A DNA stretch of 64,000 nucleotides from Polaromonas hydrogenivorans (GCF_040105105.1 NZ_CP157678.1:1-64000), one strand, 5' to 3'. Numbered from the stretch's first letter, positions 8,401 to 18,197 are shown. A program made the numbers and translations. The notes: generated from the sequence alone by a model not told the origin.

Positions 8401-9206
8401 TTGATGGAAATGCCGGCGCCGTCGTAGATGCCTTTGCCGGCCGAAGCCTGGCCGATGGCGTGGATGCTGGCCTCGTAGGCGGCCAGGTAATGCGCGGCGT
8501 TCTCGGCGGTCAGCGCCGCTTCGCCAAGCATGTCGTAGGAATAGCGAAAGCCCTGCGCTTCGAGCGGGCGCGCATGTTCGAGCGCCAGCGCGATGGTCTC
8601 ACCGGTTACGAACTGCTCGCCCATCATGCGCATCGCCATGTCCACGCCCTTGCGGATCAGCGGCTCGCCGCCCTTGCGAATCAAACCGCCCAGCGTGCTG
8701 CTCAGGCCGCTTTCGCTGTGCGTGCCGACCAGACGGCCGGTCAGCAGCAGGCCCCAGGTGGCGGCGTTGACAAACAGCGACGGGCTGCGGCCGACGTGCG
8801 CCGTCCACTGGCCGTGGCTGATCTTGTCGCGGATCAGCGCGTTGCGCGTGCCGGCATCCGGGATGCGCAGCAGCGCCTCGGCCAGGCACATCAGCGCCAC
8901 GCCTTCCTGCGACGACAGCGAGTATTCCTGCAGCAGCCCCTGCACCAGCCCGGCGCGGCCGGTGGCGGCTTTGCGCTCGCGCAGCTGCTGCGCCAGACGC
9001 CGCGCTACCTGCTGCGTGGCCTGGTGCAGTTCCGGGCTCAGGCGGGCCTGCTCCAGCAGGCCGGGCAGCAGTTCAGGCTCAGGCAGGCGGCAGGCGGCGG
9101 TGATGGCCTGGCGCAGTGGCTCGCGCACCAGAGGGCCGTCCACTACACGAGCGAAAGCGGTGTTGGTCGAAGGGGTCGAAAAAGAGAAGGTATCTGGAGC
9201 GTTCAT
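5412..9206 (-). CDS. putA: Bifunctional proline dehydrogenase / P5C dehydrogenase
   Basis: Oxidises L-proline to pyrroline-5-carboxylate with FAD and then to glutamate with NAD. The 1264-residue chain starts MNAPDTFSF and lacks the N-terminal ribbon-helix-helix of E. coli PutA, so it is not expected to repress itself. The proline dehydrogenase barrel (roughly 180-510) shows YDMLGEAALT and MVRLVKGAYWDSEI. The aldehyde dehydrogenase half has catalytic Glu829 (AETGGQN) and Cys863 (AGQRCSALR). The C-terminus ends in AAGGNASLMMLG, usual for the family. I chose the ATG at 9206 over an upstream in-frame start because the extra 92 residues look unlike PutA. A divergent Lrp-type regulator lies 127 bp away, the usual arrangement for proline catabolism in betaproteobacteria. 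Confidence 0.95.
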   Translation of the reverse strand: MNAPDTFSFSTPSTNTAFARVVDGPLVREPLRQAITAACRLPEPELLPGLLEQARLSPELHQATQQVARRLAQQLRERKAATGRAGLVQGLLQEYSLSSQEGVALMCLAEALLRIPDAGTRNALIRDKISHGQWTAHVGRSPSLFVNAATWGLLLTGRLVGTHSESGLSSTLGGLIRKGGEPLIRKGVDMAMRMMGEQFVTGETIALALEHARPLEAQGFRYSYDMLGEAALTAENAAHYLAAYEASIHAIGQASAGKGIYDGAGISIKLSALHPRYSRAQYGRVMDELYPILLRLAVMAKQYDIGLNIDAEEADRLELSLDLLEKLCYAPELGGFNGIGFVIQAYQKRCPRVIDYLIDLAGRSGHRLMVRLVKGAYWDSEIKRAQLDGMPGYPVYTRKAHTDVSYLACARKLLAAPGAVYPQFATHNAHTLAAIYQLAGPDDYRPGQYEFQCLHGMGEPLYEQVVGDVAAGKLGRPCRIYAPVGTHETLLAYLVRRLLENGANTSFVNQIADSGIAIDRLVEDPVDAVERLARQEGQAGLPHPAIALPGALYGTLRANSQGLDLADETCLDALAGVLRQTAQAPWLARPMLASATEPAGGEGIGLQPVLNPADHRDQVGQVQEATLADVDKALAQALAFAPEWAKAAPAERAAALDRAAGAMQAALPRLMGLLMREAGKSAANAIAEVREAIDFLRYYAAQALADFTPATHVPLGPVVCISPWNFPLAIFTGQVAAALAAGNTVLAKPAEQTPLIAAEAVRLLWQSGVPPAAVQLLPGRGETVGAQLVSDVRVQGVMFTGSTDVARILQRTLAGRLGDAGQPVPLIAETGGQNAMIVDSSALTEQVVGDVVASAFDSAGQRCSALRVLCLQEESADRVIAMLKGAMAEQRIGNPGALAVDIGPVIDAEAQASIERHVGAMRARGHAVFRQARHTQGDLAHGTYVLPTLIELHSIGELEREVFGPVLHVVRYRRRELGALIKQINATGYGLTLGVHTRIDETIAQVVSQAHAGNQYVNRNMVGAVVGVQPFGGEGLSGTGPKAGGPLYLYRLLARRPADAMARAVAWTEVNQESSNMPRPVGGALLALRDWAQAQRQPALAQACQDDAAWSCSQAAVSLRGPTGERNVYSLHPREAVLCLAAQDDARLLQLAAVLAVGSRAVWPASAEALQARLPETVRERITLVADWTAPQAQYDAALHHGSAESLLAACAHMAGRAGPIVGVYGMGVGEGDAVVPLERLVVERSLSVNTAAAGGNASLMMLG

Positions 9207-9273
9207 GGGCGCCTCGAAGCGGTTGAAGGGAAGATGGCTAGCGACTGCAAGGATATTGCCCCGACCCTCGCCG

Positions 9274-9291
9274 AATAAAATATCATTTATT
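9274..9291. promoter_or_regulatory. AT-rich palindrome, candidate Lrp/PutR operator
   Basis: The 18-mer AATAAAATATCATTTATT is an AT-rich near-palindrome (arms AATAAA and TTTATT) in an otherwise GC-rich gap between putA and its divergent Lrp-type regulator. AT-rich dyads are typical Lrp-family targets. Assignment is by position and composition only. Confidence 0.45.
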
Positions 9292-9333
9292 GCCTTTTTC
9301 GCAGAATAATCCACACCCTTGAAAGACGGCGCC

Positions 9334-9810
9334 ATGGACGACCTCGACCGCATCGACCTGCGCATCCTCGATGTGCTGCAGGGCGACGGCCGCATCAGCA
9401 ACCTAAAACTCGCCGAGGCGGTGGCGCTGTCGCCCACGGCAGTGCTGGCGCGGGTGCAGCGCCTGACGCGCGAAGGCTTCATTCTGGGCTACGAGGCGCG
9501 GCTCAACCCGTTGAAGCTGGGCGCCGGCATGCTGGTTTTTGTCGAACTGCTACTCGACCGCACCACGCCGAATGTGTTCGATCAGTTCAAGGCGGCGGTG
9601 CAGGCACGGCCCGAAATCCTCGAATGCCACATGGTGGCCGGCGGCTTCGACTACCTGCTCAAGACGCGCGCGGCCGACATGAACGCCTACCGCGCCTTTG
9701 CCGGCACGGTGCTGTGGCAACTGCCCGGCGTGCGCGAAACCCGCACCTATGCCGTGATGGAGGAAGTCAAGAACACCACCAGGCTGCACCTGGCGCAGGC
9801 CCGTTATTAG
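9334..9810 (+). CDS. Lrp/AsnC-family regulator, likely proline-responsive
   Basis: 158-residue regulator with an N-terminal helix-turn-helix (about 18-45, ISNLKLAEAVALSPTAVLARVQRL) and a C-terminal effector-binding RAM domain (about 65-140, GGFDYLLKTRAADMNAYRAF). It is divergent from putA with a 127-bp shared control region, so activation of putA in response to proline, as by PutR/BkdR-like proteins, is a reasonable inference. I chose the ATG at 9334, which gives the typical start MDDLDRIDLRIL; an upstream start at 9319 adds five residues. An AT-rich palindrome about 40 bp upstream may be its binding site. Confidence 0.9.
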   Translation: MDDLDRIDLRILDVLQGDGRISNLKLAEAVALSPTAVLARVQRLTREGFILGYEARLNPLKLGAGMLVFVELLLDRTTPNVFDQFKAAVQARPEILECHMVAGGFDYLLKTRAADMNAYRAFAGTVLWQLPGVRETRTYAVMEEVKNTTRLHLAQARY

Positions 9811-9940
9811 GGCTGGCCTGGCATTGTGTCAGTCAGCGCTGCACTTTCGGCAGAAAGATCGCAGTTTTGACGCCAAGTTGTCTCTTCCGCTTGGCACGGG
9901 CTCCTGAGAAACTTCTTCCATCAATACAGGAGCTTTTCCC

Positions 9941-11026
9941 ATGCCAACCAACAACTACCCCACAACTGTTTATATCGGTGCCCAGGACATGATTCGCCTG
10001 GTTCAGCGAAAGGGCCTGTCCGCCTGCATCGCCGGCGTTGCCGAACGCATCGAACGCGATTTCCTGCGCTGGAACGATTTTGATAAGAGCGCCCGCCTGG
10101 CCTGCCATTCGCAGGATGGCGTGATTGAGCTAATGCCGATTGCCGACACGGTGGAATTCGCTTTCAAGTATGTCAACGGCCACCCCGGAAACCACCGCCA
10201 CGGACTACCCACGGTGATGGCTTTTGGCGTGCTGGCCGATGTGGCAACCGGTGCGCCACGGCTGCTGTCCGAGCTGACGCTGACCACCGCGATCCGCACC
10301 GCCGCCACCTCGGCCCTGGTCGCGCGCAAGCTGGCCCGTTCTGACAGCCGCTCCATGGCGCTGATCGGCAACGGCGCGCAAAGCGAGTTCCAGGCGCTGG
10401 CGTTTCGGGACCTGGTCGGCATTCGCGAAGTGCGGTTATTTGACACCGACAGCGCAGCCAGCGCCAAACTGGCGGCCAACCTGGTCGGCCAAGGCCTCGA
10501 AGTGCGTATCTGCGCCAGCACGGCCGAGGCAGTGCTGGGCGCAGACATTGTGACCACGGTGACGGCTGACAAGACGAACGCGACCATCCTGACGCCCGAA
10601 ATGATGGAGCCCGGCATGCACATCAATGCCGTGGGCGGCGACTGCCCGGGCAAGACCGAGTTGCACCGTGGCGTGCTGGAGATGGCTGCCGTGTTCGTTG
10701 AATTCGAGCCACAAAGCCGCATCGAAGGCGATGTCCAGCAGATGTCGGCGGATTTTGCAGTAACCGAGTTCTGGCAGGTACTGGCAGGCCACCGGCCCGG
10801 CCGCACTGATGCGGCGCAGATCACCGTGTTTGACTCGGTCGGTTTTGCTCTGGAAGACTATGCCGCACTGACCTTCATGCGCGACACGGCAGCAGAGCTG
10901 GGTATTGGCGACATCATCGAGCTGGTGCCACAGGCGGCCGATCCCAAGAACCTGTTTGGCCTGCTGTGCGCCAACCCGTCACAGCCCTTAGTCGCCCATG
11001 CGCGTCAGGAAGACCTGGTTGCATGA
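9941..11026 (+). CDS. ocd: Ornithine cyclodeaminase
   Basis: Converts L-ornithine to L-proline and ammonia using bound NAD, and so feeds the nearby putA. The 361 residues match the length of bona fide ornithine cyclodeaminases. Visible features are the Rossmann motif IGNGAQSEF at about 142-150, the substrate segment EFAFKYVNGHPGN near 72-84, and VGGDCPGKTEL with the expected catalytic Asp at about 234. An AGGAG ribosome-binding site precedes the ATG. It lies 130 bp downstream of the Lrp-type gene in the same direction. True ornithine cyclodeaminase is favoured over the looser mu-crystallin family by length and by the Asp motif. Confidence 0.88.
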   Translation: MPTNNYPTTVYIGAQDMIRLVQRKGLSACIAGVAERIERDFLRWNDFDKSARLACHSQDGVIELMPIADTVEFAFKYVNGHPGNHRHGLPTVMAFGVLADVATGAPRLLSELTLTTAIRTAATSALVARKLARSDSRSMALIGNGAQSEFQALAFRDLVGIREVRLFDTDSAASAKLAANLVGQGLEVRICASTAEAVLGADIVTTVTADKTNATILTPEMMEPGMHINAVGGDCPGKTELHRGVLEMAAVFVEFEPQSRIEGDVQQMSADFAVTEFWQVLAGHRPGRTDAAQITVFDSVGFALEDYAALTFMRDTAAELGIGDIIELVPQAADPKNLFGLLCANPSQPLVAHARQEDLVA

Positions 11027-11074
11027 GGAAATTGAAGAGGCTGCCCTCGTGGCAGTTAAACGCTGACGCACTGA

Positions 11075-11570
11075 AAAAAGGCGGCCGCTCAATCTTTAGG
11101 CTTAACGTGGATACGCTAAGCCCATGATTCGCTTGAATGCCATTCGAACTGTGAAAGTTTCGGAGGGCATTTTTTTTCGGTCAAGATTTCTTCAGCGGGG
11201 ATTTTCATGCAAGTGCGCCGGAGCGTTCGCCTTGCGAAGCGACCCATCGCGTCAGCCAGTTCGGACCGCCGCACGTGGCATGGCTATGCCGCCTATCAGC
11301 CTCACAACCTGGCCAAGGCGCTGTCGATTTACAAAACGGCGTACAACTACTGTCTGAAGGACTCCAAGGGCAAGATCCCAGCTATGAAGCCTGGGTTGGC
11401 CAAGGCCCCGATACCGCTGGAGGACGTTCTGTACTTCCAGGCGCCAATAGGGAAAACCGCATCTCCCGAAGGAAATGCGGCCTCGAATCAGACCCCAGCA
11501 TAGCGCTAAGGCTGGGCGGCTTCCGTATCCACGTTAAGCTACCGCCTAGGCTCAATGTGGCCGCCTTTTT
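11075..11570. mobile_element. Degenerate insertion-sequence remnant with terminal repeats
   Basis: About 500 bp bounded by inverted repeats. The outer pair is AAAAAGGCGGCC and its complement at 11075-11086 and 11559-11570. The inner pair is GCTTAACGTGGATACG at 11100-11115 and its complement at 11524-11539. The enclosed frame is a truncated transposase-like piece. Too short to be autonomous; I cannot name the IS family from the ends. Confidence 0.6.
11207..11503 (+). pseudogene. C-terminal fragment of a transposase
   Basis: The frame contains HNLAKALSIYKTAYNYCLKD followed by IPAMKPGLAKAPIPLEDVLYF. This resembles the tail of DDE transposases, where a YNYC or YNFC segment precedes a TPAM-x-LGLA motif. 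No catalytic acidic residues are present in the roughly 100 codons left, and the apparent start is arbitrary. It lies between the inverted repeats of the IS remnant. Low certainty on subfamily. Confidence 0.45.
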
Positions 11571-11610
11571 GTTGTGACAACAGGTTTTTCAGTCCTGCAA
11601 GGCTGTTACG

Positions 11611-12039
11611 TCAGCGGTAGGTTGCCAGCAGGATGCTGGTTTCCGTGTTGGCAATGCCCTTGATCAGACGGACCCGTTCGAGTACCTGCGACAGCTCGGT
11701 CAGGTTTTCAGCGTGCAATTCGGCCAGCAGGTCCCAGCGCCCGTTAGTGTCGTGCAGGGTGTAAACAGCGGGTTCGCCCAGCAGGCTGGCGATGACTGCG
11801 CGTGACTGGTTGCCGTCCACCAGCACCCACATCCAGGCGCTGATCCGCTCCGGTTCACTGTCAGGGCGCAGGCGCACGGTGTAGCCGACGATGACTTGCT
11901 CATCTTCAAGCTTGCGCAGCCGGTTGGTCACGGTGCCGCGCGAGACGCCGAGCTTGTAGGCCAGGGCCGCCACGCTCATGCGGGCGTCCTTGCGCAGCAG
12001 CGAGATTAGCTGGCGGTCAGTATCATCCATTGTCATCAT
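11611..12039 (-). CDS. Lrp/AsnC-family transcriptional regulator
   Basis: Regulator of 142 residues, or 139 if the ATG three codons downstream (MDDTDRQL) is used. The N-terminal helix-turn-helix is visible (about 21-45, SVAALAYKLGVSRGTVTNRLRKL) with a RAM ligand domain after it (about 66-137). It is the last gene of a leftward run that begins with uptake and amino-acid-derivative genes, and it starts 3 bp after the marC stop, implying co-transcription. Control of the upstream amino-acid genes is a guess from position; the effector is unknown. Confidence 0.88.
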   Translation of the reverse strand: MMTMDDTDRQLISLLRKDARMSVAALAYKLGVSRGTVTNRLRKLEDEQVIVGYTVRLRPDSEPERISAWMWVLVDGNQSRAVIASLLGEPAVYTLHDTNGRWDLLAELHAENLTELSQVLERVRLIKGIANTETSILLATYR

Positions 12040-12042
12040 GGC

Positions 12043-12645
12043 TCAAGAATCGCCGAAAAAGTAACGCTTCAGGCCGGCGAGGATCATCTCGACGGCTACC
12101 GCAGTAAGAACCAGCCCCATCAGCTTCTCGATGGCCGAAACCATCGAACTGCCGAGCCAGCGGTGTAGACGGTCAGCGGCGAGCAAAACCATACAAGAAA
12201 CGGCCATCGCCAGCGACATCGCGCCTATCCACTGCCCCATGTGTTCGGGCTGGTTCGATACCAGCAGCAAAACCGTCGCCATGGCCGAAGGACCGGCCAG
12301 CAAAGGCACGGCCAGCGGGAAGATCAGCGGCTCCTGCGGCTCGGCCTCCGGGTCGTGCAGCTCGCTGCCATGGATAAATATCATACGGATCGCAATGATC
12401 AACAGAATCACGCCGCCAGCGACTTCAAGCGAGCGCTCCGACATATGCATGACGCTGAGAAAGCTTTTCCCTGTCAGCATAAAGCCCAGCAGTATCGTGA
12501 AGGCAATCGCACTCTCGCGCAGCGCGACACGCACCCGCCGTTCGGGCGGAACCCGGCTCAGCACCGAAATGAAAATAGGCAGCGCGCCGAAGGGGTCGAG
12601 AACCAGCAGCAGCAGAACAAAGGCAGATAAGAAACTATGGTTCAT
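12043..12645 (-). CDS. MarC/UPF0056-family inner-membrane protein
   Basis: A 200-residue integral membrane protein with about six hydrophobic segments (for example FLSAFVLLLLVLDPFGALPIF, near residues 4-24). The DPFGALPIF start motif and a LAGPSAMATVLLL segment near the middle are characteristic of the MarC/YhgN family. No transport substrate has been firmly established for the family, and the old link to multiple antibiotic resistance is not supported. It sits between ridA and an Lrp regulator in what looks like one leftward operon. Confidence 0.88.
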   Translation of the reverse strand: MNHSFLSAFVLLLLVLDPFGALPIFISVLSRVPPERRVRVALRESAIAFTILLGFMLTGKSFLSVMHMSERSLEVAGGVILLIIAIRMIFIHGSELHDPEAEPQEPLIFPLAVPLLAGPSAMATVLLLVSNQPEHMGQWIGAMSLAMAVSCMVLLAADRLHRWLGSSMVSAIEKLMGLVLTAVAVEMILAGLKRYFFGDS

Positions 12646-12675
12646 GCCGCCTCATCAAACAACGATAGCCACGGC

Positions 12676-13029
12676 TTAACTTTGCGACAGCGCCGCGGTG
12701 ACGACGATTTCTAGCCGCCATCCCGGTTTTGTCAGGCGTGCCCCGACGGTGGCGCGCGGCGGCGTGTGGCCGGCGGCAACCCAGGCATCCCAGACGATAT
12801 TCATGCCCTCGAAATCGGCCAGGTCAGCTAGAAATATCTGCGCCATGAGGATGCGGGTCTTGTCGCTGCCGGCGCGTGCCAGCAGCGCGTCAATCGCGGC
12901 CAGCACCTGGCGGGTTTGTCCCTGGATGTCCAGGCTGGCGTTGTCGGCCACCTGGCCGGCGAGGTAAACCGTGCCATTATGCAAAGCCATTTCGGACATG
13001 CGGGCGCCAACTTCAAAGCGTTGAATCAT
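12676..13029 (-). CDS. RidA/YjgF-family enamine/imine deaminase
   Basis: 117-residue member of the RidA (YjgF/YER057c/UK114) family, whose founding members hydrolyse reactive enamine/imine intermediates from pyridoxal-phosphate enzymes. Visible features include GTVYLAGQVADN, VLAAIDALLARAGSDKTRIL and the C-terminal GARLTKPGWRLEIVVTAAL. The typical RidA catalytic Arg is normally in a segment such as PARS or PARA; here the aligned segment reads PPRATVGA, which keeps an Arg. A clear AAAAGGA ribosome-binding site precedes the ATG. Next to a pyrroline-2-carboxylate reductase, clearing imine by-products is a sensible inferred role. Confidence 0.9.
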   Translation of the reverse strand: MIQRFEVGARMSEMALHNGTVYLAGQVADNASLDIQGQTRQVLAAIDALLARAGSDKTRILMAQIFLADLADFEGMNIVWDAWVAAGHTPPRATVGARLTKPGWRLEIVVTAALSQS

Positions 13030-13077
13030 GGTTTTTTTCCTTTTGGGTGAGTTGAATTCAGGGGATGAAAAGCGCGC

Positions 13078-13309
13078 TCACAGAGTGCGGCGCAGGGCTT
13101 CGAAAAACAGTTCGACCTCGGCCGCGTTCCGCGCCAGTCCGTTGTAGTTGGCATCGGTCATGACCCGGCCGTGAAAGCGCCTGGCGTTTTGCGCCAGCGT
13201 GGTGTCCAGGCTGCAGTCCGGGGTGAGCGTCAGGGCGGTGGCACAAGGCATGTGGGTGTGCAGCGGCGCGCAGCGCCAGGGCCAGGTCGGCGTTCTCTAT
13301 GTTCATCAT
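13078..13309 (-). pseudogene. Internally deleted or frameshifted gene of unknown family
   Basis: An ATG overlaps the stop of the upstream reductase (ATGA) and opens a frame reading MMNIENADLALALRAAA. The frame then loses protein-like character. A +1 change leads into a plausible C-terminus (CATALTLTPDCSLDTTLAQ, then RRFHGRVMTDANYNGLARN, then EVELFFEALRRTL) with its stop at 13078. A short N-terminal piece and a C-terminal piece in different frames imply a gene with a large internal deletion or a frameshift. I do not recognise the family. Translational coupling to the reductase indicates it was once part of the same operon. Confidence 0.5.
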
Positions 13310-14250
13310 GGTGAAATGTCGGTAACGCAGCGAGCGGCGGCTAGGTCCCAGCCACCCCAGCCGCAGCTTTTAAAGAAAACCGGGCCCTGGCGATCGGCCT
13401 TGGGACAGGCCACCCAGGTTTGCTTGTTCAGCACCACATCGGCCAGCGTGGGCAAGGCGCTCACGTCGATGCCGGCCTGCAGCAGGTCGCCGGCTTCGTG
13501 ATCAGCGTCGCGGGTATCGACCACCAGCGTGCCTTCTGCGGCCAGGCGGCGGCAAATGGCGGCATCCCACTCCACCATGGCTGGCGTGAAGGCCCCTACG
13601 GCGGCCACAAACGCATCGCACCTAGGCATGGCGCGCAAGGCTACGTGCTGGGCCGGCGTGGTGCTGACCACCAGCGGGCAGTCGGCCAGCGCGGCGTCGG
13701 CGTCATCAACCCGGCGGGCGCGCAGGCCCAGCGTCTGGGCATGCCGCACCAGCGCATCGGCGCTGGCCGGGTTGCGTGAAGCGACCCACACCTCCAGCAG
13801 GCCCAGTCCCGCATGAAAGGCTTCAAGGTGAGCGCGTCCCTGCACGCCGGCCCCTACGATGAGCAAGGGGCCGTCGGTGCGCGGAGCCAGCTTTTGCGCC
13901 GCCAGTAGCGACACGGCGGCGGTACGGCGCGCCGTGACGGTCGGGCCGTCCAGAATCGCAATTCGGCTGCCGGTGGTCACGTCGAACACCACGATGTCGC
14001 CCTGGATGCTGGGCAGGCCGCGCCTGGCGTTGTCCGGCGTGAAGGTGATGAGCTTGGTGATGGCGACGTGGGCATCGGCCGCCGGCATGACGAACAGGCT
14101 GCCGCCGCCCGGTAGCGCCTGCACGATGCGCGCCGGGACAACCACCGCCGGGTCGCGCAGCATGGCCTCGATCTGCCGCGCCAACGCCGGGTAAGGCAAG
14201 GCGCGGGCGGTGTCTGCGGCGGTCAGGACGGTCGTGAGGATGCTGCTCAT
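13306..14250 (-). CDS. Ornithine cyclodeaminase-fold pyrroline-2-carboxylate reductase
   Basis: 314-residue protein of the ornithine cyclodeaminase/mu-crystallin superfamily. The pattern GGGSLFVMPAADAHVAITKL, then ARRGLPSIQGDIVVFD, then DGPTVTARRTAAVSLL matches the subgroup that includes bifunctional delta1-pyrroline-2-carboxylate / delta1-piperideine-2-carboxylate reductases, which reduce cyclic imines to proline or pipecolate. The Rossmann glycine motif is LLIVGAGVQGRAHLEAF (about 132-148). I trimmed an upstream in-frame extension and used MSSILTTVLTAADT at 14250. It lies downstream of an amidase and overlaps a broken gene by 4 bp. The substrate is inferred from subfamily resemblance only. 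Confidence 0.8.
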   Translation of the reverse strand: MSSILTTVLTAADTARALPYPALARQIEAMLRDPAVVVPARIVQALPGGGSLFVMPAADAHVAITKLITFTPDNARRGLPSIQGDIVVFDVTTGSRIAILDGPTVTARRTAAVSLLAAQKLAPRTDGPLLIVGAGVQGRAHLEAFHAGLGLLEVWVASRNPASADALVRHAQTLGLRARRVDDADAALADCPLVVSTTPAQHVALRAMPRCDAFVAAVGAFTPAMVEWDAAICRRLAAEGTLVVDTRDADHEAGDLLQAGIDVSALPTLADVVLNKQTWVACPKADRQGPVFFKSCGWGGWDLAAARCVTDISP

Positions 14251-14293
14251 GGCGAATCGTTCAGGGGGTTGTAAAGCGGGCAGCGGCTCGCTG

Positions 14294-15703
14294 TTACTGA
14301 GGCGCCAGCAGGTCCAGCGCCGAGAACTGGGCAGCGCGCTCGATGACTGCACCAGCGCGCAACGCCAGGTCTTCGCGGAAGCGGCCGGTGACGATTTGCA
14401 CACCGACAGGCAGGCCCTGGACCATGCCCGTCGGCACCGACAGACCTGGCAGGCCGAGCAGGGCCGTACTCAGCAGCGGGGTTTGCGCCAGCAAGATTTC
14501 CTCGAAACGCGATTGCGAACGCAGGTCGTCGTCGATCGGGAACTGGCGCTCCCAGGAATTGGGCATCAGCATTACTGGGTACTGCTCGGAGAAAACCGCC
14601 CAGTCGCGGGCGATGTTGAAGCGCTGCACCAGGCCGTCGAGGTACTGGTCGCGGCTCCACGGGGCCATCTCACCCATGAAGTGGGTGAGCGACTGTCGCA
14701 GGGCGTTGTCGCCCATTTTCATCATGGCGTCGAAACCGGCGCGGCGCATGTCGTCCATCACCAGGTGCCGGTACAGATCGCCCATCTCGTCGAAATGCGG
14801 CGGCGCAGTTTCCTCCACCTCGTAGCCGGCGTCGGCCAGCCACTGAGCGGCCTGCTCCAGCGCGGCCACCACGGTGGGGTCGGCGCGGCAGCCACTCCAC
14901 TGCTTGAACAGCGCCACCTTCACCGGCTTGTCGTTGCCTGGGTAGTCAATCGGGGCGGGGACCCACTGGGGGTCCAGCGGTGCGCCCTGGGACATGACCT
15001 GCAGCGCCAGACGGGCATCGGCCACGCTGCGGGTCAGCGGCCCCTGCACCGCCATCTGCTGGTTGCTGATGATGCGGTTGGGCGCGCTGGCTTTGTAAGA
15101 AGGCACGCGCCCCACGGTAGTGCGCAGGCCGACCACGCCGCAGGCCCAGGCCGGGTAGCGGATGGAGCCGCCGTAGTCGTTGCCGTGGGCGATCGGGCCC
15201 ATGCCCATGGCGACGGCGGCAGCGGCACCACCGCTGGAGCCACCAGGCGTGACGCCTGCGTCAAACGGGTTGAGGGTGCGGCCATGCAGGTCGTTGTCGG
15301 CAAACCAGCGCAGCGAAAATGCCGGCGCGTTGCTGCGCCCGACGATGATGGCGCCGGCGTCGCGCATCGACTTCACCAGTGGCGAGTTGGTGGTGGCGAT
15401 GTTGTCCTTGAGGGCGGCGGCGCCATCGGTGGTGGCCTGTCCCGCCACATCCACATTGATCTTGATGGTGACGGGCACACCATGCAACGCACCCAGGGCG
15501 TCACCATGGGCGACGGCCCGATCGGCGGCATCGGCCATGGCCAGGGCCTCATCGGCCATCACCATGGGCAAGGCGTTGATACGCGGGTTGACATCGGCAA
15601 TGCGGTCGAGCACGCTCTGCGTGACTTCGCGCGCGCTGGCCTGCCTGGTGCGGATGGCGTGGGCTAAATCGGTGGCGCTCCAGCGCCAGTAAGTTTGTGT
15701 CAT
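14294..15703 (-). CDS. Amidase-signature-family hydrolase
   Basis: 469-residue amidohydrolase of the amidase signature family, using a Ser-cisSer-Lys triad: Lys81 (VTIKINVDV), Ser156 within GGSSGG, and nucleophile Ser180 in DYGGSIRYPA. Such enzymes hydrolyse carboxylic amides to acid plus ammonia. The start MTQTYWRWSA at 15703 has an AGGA ribosome-binding site; an upstream 51-codon extension is not convincing. It lies directly downstream of a dipeptide-type ABC importer, which suggests that imported amides or peptide-like compounds are its substrates. The exact substrate cannot be read from the sequence. Confidence 0.9.
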   Translation of the reverse strand: MTQTYWRWSATDLAHAIRTRQASAREVTQSVLDRIADVNPRINALPMVMADEALAMADAADRAVAHGDALGALHGVPVTIKINVDVAGQATTDGAAALKDNIATTNSPLVKSMRDAGAIIVGRSNAPAFSLRWFADNDLHGRTLNPFDAGVTPGGSSGGAAAAVAMGMGPIAHGNDYGGSIRYPAWACGVVGLRTTVGRVPSYKASAPNRIISNQQMAVQGPLTRSVADARLALQVMSQGAPLDPQWVPAPIDYPGNDKPVKVALFKQWSGCRADPTVVAALEQAAQWLADAGYEVEETAPPHFDEMGDLYRHLVMDDMRRAGFDAMMKMGDNALRQSLTHFMGEMAPWSRDQYLDGLVQRFNIARDWAVFSEQYPVMLMPNSWERQFPIDDDLRSQSRFEEILLAQTPLLSTALLGLPGLSVPTGMVQGLPVGVQIVTGRFREDLALRAGAVIERAAQFSALDLLAPQ

Positions 15704-15732
15704 GGGAGTCCTGTATGGAAGGGTTAAAAAAA

Positions 15733-17345
<1,613 letters not shown>

Positions 17346-17349
<4 letters not shown>

Positions 17350-18197
17350 TTTTTCCCCGTCAGGCGGGTATTGAGGCCATCGCTTAGGCCTTCGCCGACC
17401 AGGTTCAGTGCCAGCACCGTGATGGCAATGGCCATGCCGGGAAACACCGCGATCCACCAGGCCTGGCGCAAAGCAGTACGGGCCGAGCCGACCATGTAGC
17501 CCCAGCTCATCATGTTGGGGTCGCCCAGGCCGAGAAAGCTCAGTGCCGATTCGAGCAGGATGGCGCTGGCCACCATCAACGAGCCCATCACCACGATGGA
17601 CGAGACGGCGTTGGGCAAAATCTGCGTGAAGATGATGCGGGTGTCGCTCTGGCCGGCAAGCAGCGCAGCCTGAACGAACTCGCGCTGACGCAGGCTCAGG
17701 AATTCGCTGCGCACCAGCCTTGCCACCGGCGCCCAGGTCACGGCGGCGATGGCCGCGACGATGGAGTAGATGCTGGGCTGGAAGATCGCGACCATGACCA
17801 CCGCCAACGCAAAGCCGGGCACGGCGTGGAACAGGTCGGTAAAGCGCATGATGGTCGAGTCCACCCAGCCGCCGTGATAGCCCGCCAAGGCGCCCAGCGT
17901 CACGCCGATCAAGAGCGCCACCGTGGTGGAAATCAGCGCGATCAGCAAGGACACGCGTGCGCCATGCAGCAGTCCGGCCATCAGGTCGCGGCCCATGGTG
18001 TCCGAACCCAGGGGCAGGCCGTCCACGCTGAAGGGCGCGGCAAACGGCTGGCCGACCATGGCCCAGGGATCGTTGGTCACCAGCAGGGGGCCAACCAAGG
18101 CCATGAGAACGACGGCGAGCAGGACGGCCAGACCCGCCATGGCGCCACGGTTGCGGCTGAACCGGCGTAAAAAGGAGGTAAGAAAGGGGGAGCTCAT
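17346..18197 (-). CDS. Dipeptide-type ABC importer permease (DppC-like)
   Basis: 283-residue inner-membrane permease. The N-terminal segment GAMAGLAVLLAVVLMALVGPL and the domain GSDTMGRDLMAGLLHGARVSL are typical of DppC/OppC. The EAA-type loop that touches the ATPase appears around SEFLSLRQREFVQAALLAGQ. Overlaps of 4 bp with both the upstream DppB-like gene and the downstream ATPase gene show a single transcription and translation unit. It forms the transmembrane pore with the DppB-like partner. Confidence 0.93.

Noticed and set aside
7071..9278. Long plus-strand frames over putA (7071-8252 and 8385-9278)
   Set aside because: Both are antisense to PutA catalytic sequence and show no family features.
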